Shown: one piece after another, positions 23,626-56,500 of the stretch
Numbering within the stretch: the stretch's first letter is position 1
Layout of the letters: each line of letters opens with the position of its first letter
Source: Parus major
Lineage: Eukaryota > Chordata > Aves > Passeriformes > Paridae
DNA: 64,000 nucleotides
Reading direction: 5' to 3'
Assembly (NCBI RefSeq): GCF_001522545.3
Contig: NC_031773.1
Span: 47,228,359 to 47,292,358, forward strand
Program-made: the position numbers and the translations under genes
The notes under the pieces: generated by a model
Database searches by the model: none
What the model was told of the DNA's origin: nothing
Seen by the model: the letters and a program-made list of their open reading frames with translations, nothing else

Positions 23626-26600
23626 ATGTTTGTCCTGGTGGAGATGACCGACACTGTAAGAATTCCCCCCTGGCAGTTTGAGAGGAAACTGAACGAATCC
23701 ATTGCTGAGGAGCTAAACAAGAAATTGGCCAATAAGGTAAAGCGTGGGTCACGTATAGGTTCATGCAGGCCTCACAATATCATCCCCGAGCGTTTCTTCT
23801 TTTTATTTGTGACTACTGAGTTGCGTGCGTGAGCTGTCAGAGTGGTTTAGATATCAAGGCCATCCCCTGCGACTTAAACAAAGAGACAGCCACGTATCAT
23901 CTCAAAGGGGACATTTTTCTAATGGCTGATCTTGTAATGGGAAGATACTGAGACACCAGATGGGGCAGAGAAGCGTGGAAGAGAAGTGAGAGCAGCTGCT
24001 GGTTTGTGTTAAAAAGAGCAATCCAAAATGCAGCCTGAAAAACAAATGCAAACCAATTCATCCAGTGGGAAATTTAAAGGGGGAAAAAAAAAAAAAAAAA
24101 AAAGACTGTACAAACACATGTAGAACAGTAATACTGGAATACTGTTAATAGCTGATTTGGTCTGTGCTTAGTAATTGCAATACATGGTGGCAGTTTGAAG
24201 TTGGTCTTTGGTGCAGGATATAAAAAGTGTTTTCTGGTGGACCCGGAGGTCAGTTTCCCTGTGCAGCCCCAGGACTGTGATTGGCATATGGCTTTCAACA
24301 TGAGGCAGGTGCAGAACTCAAAATGCAGCTGTAAACGTGAAAGGAGCTCAAAAGAGCAACCTGAAGAGATTGAGGGTTGTGGATAGCAGATTATACAGGC
24401 AGGTTATAAAAAGCAAAAGTCTTTCTTCATCCATTGATGACCGGTAGATGCCTCAAATTTTGTAGGCAGGGAGGCTGTCTCAGAACTAGCAGAGAAACCA
24501 AGACTTTGCCTTGTGTCTCCCCAAAACTAATATAATATAAGACAAAGGCAAGCCTAGAGACTCCTGAGAGTGTAACTAGCAAAAAGCATGTTTAGCATTT
24601 GGACAAGCTGTGGGGCTGGTGAATGATGGGGAGCTGTTGACTGTCTTGGCAGCCCAAGTTCTCTCACTGCCGATGATTTCCCCAAGGGTTTATCTTTGTA
24701 GCAGTGTTCTTTCCAGTGCCAGTGAAAATGTGCTCCCACAACACTTGGACTGGGGTTCCCCTATGCTGCTGCTGGTGTTGAAGGCAGTGTTCCAAAACAG
24801 CCTCCATCCCATCTTGCCACCTCTCTGTTGCTGCCTTTTGAAAAGGTGTGCGTAATGTACGGATTCCGTCGTTTGCACGATTTTACCTGGTGGGTTGCTT
24901 GATTTTCTGCTCTTAATTTTTTTTCTGTTAACAGGTCGTATACAATGTTGGGCTCTGCATCTGTCTGTATGATATCACAAAGCTGGAAGATTCATACATA
25001 TTTCCCGGGGATGGTGCATCACATACCAAAGGTAAGTACTTTTCCTCAGTTATATTGTGTTGCAGAAGGTTAGTTAATGATCTGGAAATGTAAGCCAAGT
25101 TGAGTTGTTAGGGAAAGTAACTACCTTAAGTTCACAGCCTTAACTCTGTTCCTGTTAGGAGGGCAAGAGGAACATGGTGAAAGTCTCTTACTTTCTTTGC
25201 ACTTTTGGGTACAAATGCAGGTTTAAATAGCCAGTCCTTCTCATCTTCTCCAGTAGCCCACCTCTGTTCTACAATTAGAGCCATAGATGTGGGGTAAGGA
25301 AAGGGTTAATTTAGTTGAAAATTATTTAAAGTCTGCACATAGAAAGTAAGTTGTAATAATTGGTCCGCATTTCTTTGATTTTTTTTTTCTTTTTGAAGCT
25401 TACTTTCCCTAGCTGAGATATTGAAACCTGTTTGAACATACAGCATTTGCACAGAATTTAATGTGCTCTTGTACTAGCTGGAAGTTTTATGACACTTTGG
25501 TTGAAACTTAGACAGATCTGGTTCATCATACATTTCTAGTGATTTTTTTTTTTAATAAGAAATTACTTCTTTACTTTGACTCTTGGCAAATCTGAATAAA
25601 AACTGAAAGTAAGTGCATAAAACCAATTTTTTTAAAAGTTAAAAGAAGGGTTTAAACTGGTAAGAGATGCATTTTTCTAGTTTCAGTTTACAGTGTGGAA
25701 AGATAGGTTGAGCACATAAAATATCTCCTGGTAGAAGGGAACTGCATTGACTGTATGTGCCTCCCCTTTTCTAAATTTTAACTCCAGTAGAACTCATTTC
25801 CTGCAAATAAAAGTTTCTCTAATACTGAAGGAGGATGTCAGGCTTTCCTGCTTGCTTTAATCTCCGTTCAGCTTCTCAACTTGGAATTATTCCTTGAAAG
25901 AAGAGAACTTTTCTCATGAGCTCAGGAAAAAGTCTGCTTTCAGAATGTGGAGTAGCACTTTGATAAATCCCGCTGTGTCTGGTAATAACTCTCTCTTTAA
26001 TGCCCTGCCTAGTTTTATGTAAAAGAGGAGCACTGAGGAGGTACAAGTAAAGTGATGTTAAATTTCTCAGAAGCATTGTTTGGCTGAGATTGTCTTAGTA
26101 TAGCATTTTTGTAATAATAATAAGCCATGTGCTTAGTTAGAAGCATTTTATCTTGCTTGGGGGGGGGGGAATCTTGTTTAATCTGATAATACTTGATTCA
26201 AAATATTTCATTTAACAAAAATACAGCATTGCAGACAAAGATAAAAGGCAGAAGTATCACGAGAAAGTATCGTTTCAACTGATACTCTTGACTGTGAAGC
26301 ATTGTGCTTCCATCATAACTGAACCAGAGACCATGCTCCATGTTTATCATCTTACACTTTCTGTGCACTTCTTGCAAAACTGAGGAGCTGGAGACAGGAC
26401 ACTGTTGATCAGCTGCTGCCAGAATTTGTACAAACCAGTTAGGAATCGGAACTCTTATTCCTGTTTTTCTATCCAATCAGTGCCTGTAAAGAAGTTGTAA
26501 AAGAAACTGAGTGTTTTAGAGGGCATATAGGATGTGGGATTTTGTTTTAATGGTTGCCACCCTGTTGAGAAGACTATAGTTTACTAACATGGACATAACA

Positions 26601-29114
26601 CTAATGATCTGTTTTCTTTTAAGTGCATTTCCGCTATGTGGTCTTCCATCCCTTCCTGGATGAGATTCTGATTGGACAGATTAAAAGCTGCAGTCAGGAT
26701 GGCGTCCACGGTAAACCACAACTTCTGACATTAGGGACACGTGAGCTGTAGAGTTCTTGGGTCTGTTGAGACACTGATTTCAGCTGGAATGATGTTCTCT
26801 GTGGGCTGGTTAATGGCTGTTACTGGCCTCTAGTGCTGCTCTGATCTGAGGGTGCTTGGTTGTTTGAGGCTGGCAGCTTCCCCTGAACTTGGTGGTTTTG
26901 TCTGCACTCCCTTTTCCTTTTGCCCAAGAATAACAGGCAAGCCTCTCTGGAGCACAGACTGGATTCCTTTCCTTGCCTCAGTTAACAGAATTTATTTTTT
27001 TCAAAGTGGAACTATCGGCTTGTGCTGGTCTGATGTATTTTGTGTTGGTCTGATGTATGCAGTGCTTTGCAAATTTCTGTTCATTTCCTGTACCTGAAAA
27101 CATGTCAGGGAAATGTCTTTGTGAGCACAAAGTGCTGCCAGAGTCATGGAATATATAATTGATGAGTTCTTTCCTCTAGAAGTCTTCCATGCAAGGGAGT
27201 TCTGCTGCTCATTTGTTAAATTAGGACAATAAGGTTACCTTGACTGCTTTTGTTGCTGAATTTGGGCAGTCCGTTCCCTAATAAAACTCAACATCATGAA
27301 GTCTCAAGGGGGATGTGGGGGCTGTTCTAACTTTATATTGGTCTTTATTTAACATACTACATCTGTGATTTCTAAGCTCTTTTTTGTCACAGACCTCTAT
27401 AGCATCTGACTCATTTCTTGGAACGCTTTCATTTCCATTCCTGCTCCAAACAACCTTTTCCTTTCCCAGCGGGCACGAAGACTGTGCCCTCTGTTGCTCT
27501 ATGTACTTTCAGCTGGGTGGCTGCTTTGCTGCCAACTGAAATTGAGCGTTGAGGCTCAAAGAATGATTCCTGCATAATCTCAATGTCCTTTCTGAGAGAT
27601 GAAGAAGAATAAGCCTAGAAATGCATTTTAGAAATCGCTGTGGAACATCATTTGCGAAGAGTTGTTTTAGTCTTAACCAAATTCTTTTCTCTGCAGTTTC
27701 TATTGGATTCTTTGATGATATTGTCATCCCACCAGAATCCCTGCAGCAGCCAGCAAAGTTGTATCCTTTGATCACCTTTGATAACTTTACTACTTCATTT
27801 CAAAAGATTGTGCAGTGCTGGCCTAACAGGCATTCACCACTGCAACAATGCAGGTGCTCAGCAGCAGAAGCTAAGCCCTTGTGTCAGGCAAGTCACACAG
27901 ACTGTTATCACAGCTAGACAGGCCCTCACGCTCATTAGGTTTTGCAGGATCATTGTGCCCGCTGATAGAAATGAAGGGCAGTGTCCTCTGCCCAGTTGTA
28001 ATCCCTGCCTCCAGTCTTGGCTGCTGCTGAAGATAGAGTGCAGGTTTTACCACATCATGTAATGTCTATATACGTGTCTGGTGTACTTCAGTGTGGTAGG
28101 CGAGGTTGTCTTGAGTCTGAGGAGGTTTGCTTGCCTGGGGGTTTTTCCTGTTGCTGGGGTTTTTTTTTTGGGATGTGTAGACCAGCAGCACACAGCTGGA
28201 TGCAGGAAAATCATAAAGATGGGGGTCCTGGGCTGCACAGATGATGACCTGGGACAGCACATTGTGGTTTGGGAAATAACTTTGAAAAGGCTTTGAGTTG
28301 AGTCTATTCTTAGAACTGTCAGAAAGTGATCTGTCAAGCAGAATACTGTTTCCCTCCTTAATCCTTGGCCAGTGATGAAGCAGAGCAGGTGTGGGTGTGG
28401 GAATATGAGACAGAAGAAGGGGCCCATGACCTTTACATGGACATTGGGGAAGAGATCCGCTTCCGAGTCGTGGACGAGACGTTTGTTGATACGTCACCCA
28501 CGGGTCCAAGCTCTGCAGAGGCTTCCACTTCAAATGCTGCAGAAGAAGTCCAGAAGAAAGAGGCACCTTACACTCTTGTGGTAACTATGTGCATTAATTG
28601 TTACAGCCTTGTGAGTGTTGTGGTTTATTTGGTGTCTAAAATAGCACCCCTTTCCCAAGGAACTGATTGCTTTAAGCTGACTAGGAAGCAGTTACAAAAT
28701 GAAAGGAGTGGAAAAGGGGAGAAATGAGGTTGTTCTTGTGGTTGCTGTTTTCTGAGTGTTTTCACTGGAACATTTTGTGGTTGTTGGTGGTTCCCTCTGC
28801 GAGGCTGATTTAAAGCAAACTGCATGTGCATGAAGAGTACAGAGCTGGGAGAGACACATCAAGGTTTATGCGGACTGAACAGTCTTTCCTTGCAGTGTTC
28901 TGGCATAAAACCCACCTGAGTACAATGTGTGAGAAAGGTGGATCTCTACCAGTGGCAGCTATGTTCCATCACTTGGATGGGAGAGATGTATTTTTAGGCA
29001 TTTTCCTCTGTTCTCTATGCAGTTTACAATTGTATGCTCTCATCTTCTCTTTGTGAACAGGGATCAATCAGCGAGCCGGGCCTGGGCCTCCTGTCGTGGT
29101 GGACAAACAGTTAG
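23626..29114 (+). CDS. POLR3H: DNA-directed RNA polymerase III subunit RPC8, complete
   Basis: Subunit RPC8 (yeast Rpc25) pairs with CRCP/RPC9 to form the RNA polymerase III stalk, which takes part in initiation on tRNA, 5S and other small RNA genes in the nucleus. Six coding exons: 23626-23736, 24935-25031, 26624-26710, 27697-27760, 28373-28580 and 29061-29114. They total 621 nt and 206 residues (human 204), all GT-AG with consistent phases. The start is CCACCATGT, a good context. The N-terminal RPB7-like domain runs from [18 protein letters not shown] to about residue 80 ([17 protein letters not shown]). The C-terminal OB/S1-like domain contains [20 protein letters not shown] and [30 protein letters not shown] Ser/Thr/Glu-rich loop ([24 protein letters not shown]) is the variable part. 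The end [14 protein letters not shown] plus three residues matches vertebrate RPC8. Introns carry a 20-A run (24084-24103) and an 11-G run (26159-26169), but no repeat family. Confidence 0.98.
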
Positions 29115-29940
29115 CTCCCATCAGAGCCTGCTCCACAGAAAGTCTTTCTGGTGGATGTCTGGGGGGATAATGGGGCCCTGCTGCTGCTCATTGCTCCTCT
29201 GAAGCTGAATAAGGAATTAGACCTGCCATTCCGTTTTCCCTTCAGCTTCCAAGCTGCCAGAGAGAGACAGTTGCTTTCAAGAAACGTCTTCACTGATGTG
29301 CAGAAGTGAATTTACAGGCACAAAAAGCCTTGAGCGCAGCAGATACAAACTCAGCTGGAGCTTTGGTCTCCTGCCCCAGAGGGAAAATTGTGGAGGTCTT
29401 TGCTTGCCTGAATTAAGGAAGGAGTTGACTTCAGTGAGTAAAGGCAGAAAAGAATACCTATGGAGAAGTACCACTCCTTTGGCTGGGAGCTTGGTCTCAG
29501 AGGAGTGGAAACTTGCCCTTTTTTTGACAGGAAATGAAGAGACAGCAAAAGGCTAGAGTTAGTAGAGGTCTGGTACTCTGGAAAATGCTGCTGCTGGGAC
29601 AGCAGGCGAGGTGGTGGTGATGTTCTGCTAAGAGTGGGAACTTCAACCCTGGCTGAAGTCAGCCAGAAGGAACAGGAATGACAGTTTACCCAAAAGTAAC
29701 TCAGGCTTAGTGAAGATGACCACTGTGGAAAACTACAGGCTGCTGCTTATTGTACTGAATGGAATGACTTTTTTGGGTGGGCTGTTTTTATGCAGAATGA
29801 CCTAAACTTTGTAGGAGTTTGACTGAAAATAAGAAGTTAAGGACTGAAATGGACTAAGGCTACTTAGAGCAAGCTACATCCTTGTTTGTGGGGGGTGTTA
29901 ATACCATAAGTGGAATAAATAGTAAAAACCACACAGCCTG
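29115..29940 (+). other. POLR3H: Probable POLR3H 3' untranslated region
   Basis: Non-coding sequence from the POLR3H stop to the first plus-strand AATAAA. Short open frames here have no recognisable content. The true 3' end could lie further right. Confidence 0.5.
29914..29919 (+). terminator. POLR3H: Candidate POLR3H polyadenylation signal (AATAAA)
   Basis: First canonical AATAAA on the plus strand after the stop codon, in GGAATAAATAG context. The downstream GT-rich element is weak, so use of this site is uncertain. Confidence 0.4.
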
Positions 29941-31300
29941 CCTTCCTGTACAATTTGTGGGGAAACTATTAGCTTCCTGCCTAGCAGGAAGAAAACACTT
30001 GCCTCCTGCAGTTTAGCTACTTGGATTTCAAGGCAGACAGAGTTGAGACCAGCGCTTTGCTCTGTGCTAACAGCCAATGACAAACAATTGCCATCACCCT
30101 CCCTGACAGCAGTACAAGGAAAGGAGGGAACAAAACACTAAGTAAAATCTATGCAGGGCCTATTGCCAAGAGAGTGATGTTGCACATAATTACAAAGCTA
30201 GCCACGTTTGGCAGGAAGGAGCTGTAATTCCCTGGGATAGTGGGTCTGCTTAACCTCCAACTGTGGAAACAAAGCCTGAGTCATCAGCGCCCTCCCTGCA
30301 GCGTCGTTAGAACCCCTTAATTCTCAACTGTTATTCCTGGTGCAATGCCCTAATTAAAAGGGAGTCTAGAATTCTTTAGGTTCACATAGTAACTGAGGTC
30401 CATCTGTGCACACAATAAGCTTACTGAATGCCACCTACAGAGCAGCAGTGCTCACACATGCAACCATCTAGCTGTGGTGGAAACAGTTGTTTGCAGAAAC
30501 CCTCTAGCTGTTTGTATAGGTGGAAAGCTGGGTGAAACAAGTGAGGAGCTTCCACACAGGCTCTTCTGGGGTACTGCCAGGGCAAGGGGAAGAAAACAGT
30601 CCAGCTACTCCAGGTAGCTGTTTTGCTCAGCTCCTTTTGGAGTCAGGGCTCCCAGGAGTATAGTGAGGTGGTAGCAATGTGGTTTTGAGTGCTGTTCTGA
30701 TGAGAGACTCAAGTCGTGTTTCAGGAAACGAACCATGCAGTTCTGGGAAAGCAGATAGAGAAGGTGTTCTTTGCAAGTTTGTCATCGCTGCAATAGTGGC
30801 AGTGTTGCCCTGGACAGGAGTGTAGGGGGGAAGGTGGTCATAATCATAAGGGTAGCTGGCAGTAGGTTAATGTCAAGAGCTAAACAGTCCACGACAGCTG
30901 TGAGAGTTCTTTTTTTTACCATACTGAGTTATTGTTCAATTTGGATTTTTTTCTCCATATAGCAATGATTTACAAGAAGTTCTTTCCCACTCTCCCAGCA
31001 ACAATGACGGGGATTAGGACGATGAATACAATAACACATGGCAAAGGAGATGGTCACATTCTTTATTTTCATTTTAAGTCTTTAGCCATCAGTAAAGTGA
31101 ATGGGCAGAAAACAACCAACTGAGCAGACAAACCCACCTTCGCTGGTTATTTCCAAATATAAATAACTGTGGGAGAACTGAAATTGAGCCAAAATAGAAA
31201 AAGGGAGCTGGGGAATTTAAAAGACAAAAGTAAGCCTAGCTGCACTCCCTTTTCATAGTGTCAGTGAAGAGGAAGTACCATAACAAAAAGAAAGCTATGG
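29941..31300. other. Spacer between the converging POLR3H and ACO2 genes
   Basis: About 1.4 kb with no supported gene, repeat family or RNA gene. It may include the end of a longer POLR3H 3' UTR. Confidence 0.6.
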
Positions 31301-31317
31301 TTACATTTGATCAGACA

Positions 31318-31323
31318 TTTATT
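31318..31323 (-). terminator. ACO2: ACO2 polyadenylation signal (AATAAA on minus strand)
   Basis: Plus-strand TTTATT, read as AATAAA on the minus strand, about 80 bases past the ACO2 stop codon. This gives a short 3' UTR of roughly 100 nt. Confidence 0.65.
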
Positions 31324-31404
31324 CCAAACAGTAGGCATGGAATTGCACTTTCATGAAAATGCCAAAGCTGAATCGAGTCCAGTGCACTGGGGCATTGTGT
31401 GCAC

Positions 31405-53211
<21,807 letters not shown>

Positions 53212-53557
53212 TTTGTTCACTGACAAAGATGGAGTCGCGCCGCGATGGCGTCACGCCGCCCCTTTGACATCTCCGGCGCGCGCGGGGGGGCGTGGCCGCA
53301 TGGGTCCTGGCAGGGAGACACCCGCGACAGGGAGGGGGTTCTCGGCTGTCACTCGGGGCTATTCTGGGCGGGGGAAGGTTAGAGATGGAGTAGTTTTAGG
53401 GGCGAGGGCTTATCTCTGAACCCCCCAGCATTTTTCCCCTCGGGGGAGGCGCTTTGGCAGGCGCTGCTCTCACCCCGGCCAGGACCCGGGGGCGGCGCGG
53501 TGGTGAAGGCTCCGCGGGCCCGCAGCAGTAGCAGCGCCGGGCGGGTATCACCTCGCT
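53212..53557. promoter_or_regulatory. Bidirectional ACO2/PHF5A promoter
   Basis: Only 346 bases separate the two start codons, which point outward. No TATA box is seen. The ACO2 start itself reads CAAAATGGCGCC, close to a YY1 site, and GATGGCGTCACG around 53244-53255 resembles an ATF half-site next to a YY1 core. Human ACO2 and PHF5A share the same head-to-head arrangement. Confidence 0.85.
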
Positions 53558-56500
53558 ATGGCCAAGCATCACCCGGACCTCATTTTCTGCCGCAAGCAGG
53601 CGGGCGTCGGTGAGTCTCGGGGGAAGAGGGGATGAGGATGGGGGGGGTCTCTTCACTCCTTTTCCGCTGCGGGGCGAGCGGGAGGCGCGCGCGCGTGTGG
53701 GCCCGTTACCGGCCGTTGGGCGCGCGCGGCCGCTAGGCCCGGCGGGGGGGGTGGGGAGCAGGAGGGGCGATGTGCGCCACCCGCTCCTCCCTTCCTATCC
53801 CTCCCCCTCTCCTTCCCTCTTTTGTTTTCCTTTTATTTAACCTTTATTTCGATGGCCCAGTGTGCGTTAAGGTTTCAGCAGCATTTGAGAGCATCTTTCT
53901 GGCTGCGAGACAAAAGTTATCTTCCGGGTTTTCCCGTGCAATGTGGATAACGGGATTTACCCTTGTCGCATCTGAGTAAGGTTCAAAGAACTCTTATACA
54001 AGATTAGAAGTTGAGGTATCCTTTCCAGGTTTTTGTCACTCACTGCAAAACAAATTTAATGAGCAGCTTCCTGCAAGATCCATAAATGCTACACATTCAG
54101 CTGCACTGTCCGTGGGAAATCTCTTTTTAGTATAGTCAGTGCTTCTAAGTATTTGTCTATGTTGAAAAGTTATGTCCTGACAAATCACTTGTCTCTCTTC
54201 AAATTGCTTGTCGCTCTTCAAATCGCTATTTAGCCTTTGTGAATGTGGACATCTAGTCTTTGAAACTTGCTATTTATGGCATTTATCCAAGTTCCTAACA
54301 TCATTGTTGTGAGTGTCCCAGACAAGTGACAAGATTTCTAAGATGCATTTAACTTCCTTTATGTTCTAAAGCAAAGAAGTGTTTGTGCTGCTTTAAACAA
54401 ACAATTGATTCCCCCCCGCCACTAAAACCAATGTAAAAGCTGTGCCAAGACTTATGTACAGCATTTCCTTCAGTCAGACACACTGGCTATGTTTGAAATG
54501 GAATTATGGATGTAGGTTTTCTTACTGCAGAGAAGTGTTATTGTGCATTCATAGTGCATCTTTAGTCTTGATAAATGTCTCCAGGAAGATATATATTGTT
54601 TATCATGAATGTTTGTGTTTATGCTCAAACCATTTCTGTGGTTTAACCTTTAATTTTTTGAAGGACTACTCATTGCAGAAGATAATTATTTGACATTCAA
54701 GCTCATAGTTACTTAATTTTTTCTCCTGCCTCAAATAATTATTTTCTTTTTTTTTTTTTTTCAGCAATTGGAAGACTCTGTGAAAAATGTAAGTATAGCA
54801 TCCATGTTTAGTTGCTTGAGAACATAGTGTTGTGGTTAGAGCACGCAGTTGGAATTCAAAGGTTAGAATCTATTTTTGCTTTTACCACAAACTTGATGTC
54901 ACTCTGAGAAGGGAACAATTACCTTAACATTGCAAGTGTAGCTCAAGGAGTACTTAAAAAGTTGCAAGCTCAAACAGACCCTTGCACAAGCGCAGTTCTA
55001 GAGTACCTGTTCTCAGCATTTCCACTGGCTGAGGCTACAGTGACTGCTTCACTGGATCCTTATAATCTGAAATACCAAAATATCATACTGATCATTTCAA
55101 AGCAGGGGAAAAATGCATTTTTGGATTCTGGCTTCATCCTACTGCGAGAAAGGTTCCCATTAGCATCTAGGAGAAGAAGTAATGGAGGGCAAGCATCTAA
55201 AGTTAGAGCAGGAAAAAACAAATTCCCATTGGTAGTAGCTGAGATCTGTCACGCCAGAGATTTAAGAGCAGGTTAGACAAGCTGTTTGTGGGAGTCTGGA
55301 TTAGATACCTTGGGAACTGGTAATAGGATATGAAGCCTTTCATCCGTAGGTCAGTGTTTTGGTTAAGATCCAGCTCAGCAGAAACTGTCCCTGGCATCTG
55401 ATGGCTCCTCGCCTGTATGATATGAGTACTTGAATTTCACTCAGTTCCTTGTGAGAGCGCAAGGGCAACTTTTGTGAAATGGCTGCTTATGCCAGTTTGC
55501 TCTTTCTTTGGCTTTCTCACAGATGAAGGATTAAAGGGACCATGAGTATAATCTCTTTTCTCTTTGAGGGTAGTAACTCCAGACTTTTGTTGATGTGGCA
55601 CTGTGGGAGAAGCACACACTGCTGCTTCTCTGTAGGTAAGGACTCTAGTCCTGTCAGTCTGGCTTTTTTTGTTTTGCAAGTGAGTAAGTCAGGAAAAGTT
55701 GTAGTGTAAAGGTAGTGGTACAATCTAAGCAAATCTTGACTAATCACAAAGAAGAAATTTTGGGTTTTTTCTCTGACTGTGAATGTATGACTAAATGTAA
55801 ACCAACCCTCAAATACTGCAGGCCACGGCCCTTGTTCCTCTCAAGTCTGTGTGCGGTACAAAGTTGTGCCCTGTGCCTGCAAGGCACATTTCTGCAGTTC
55901 AGCTGTAATGTCTATGAGTGTACAGGAAAGTTACTTGACCAGGAAGCTTTTCATCTGACCTGGGGGTGGCAAAAAGGACATTCTGTAACCAAAGGCTGTG
56001 CTGTGCTGTGCTCACAGGTGATGGCAAGTGTGTGATCTGCGACTCCTACGTGCGGCCCTGCACCCTGGTGCGCATCTGTGATGAGTGTAACTACGGCTCC
56101 TACCAGGGCCGATGCGTCATCTGCGGGGGGCCCGGCGTGTCCGATGCCTACTACTGCAAGGAGTGCACCATCCAGGAAAAAGATGTGAGTTGCCATCCCA
56201 GCTACACAGTAGCCATGCTTACCTTTAAGGGGCTCGGAACTGCCAAAATTAGTGCTGGGACAATTGGCACTCGTTTGCGATAACTCAAACCTTTCTTTCC
56301 CTGTTGATAGGTCCCTGTGTTTGCAAAGCATTTTGAGGTATTGTAACTCTCTTCATTCTAAGGATCTCTGGCTGTTTTGCACACTCACAGTTCATTTCCT
56401 CCACAGACTGCTTGTTGCCACTTCAGGTTGTTATCTTACTACAGCTCCAGCCTAGGTTTCACCAGGGTCAGAAATATTGCAGACACTGCAAGGCAGGGGA

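Noticed and set aside
55951..56331. 126-codon minus-strand frame over PHF5A exon 3
   Set aside because: Antisense shadow of the conserved cysteine-rich exon; the plus-strand frame carries the CxxC motifs and splice sites.
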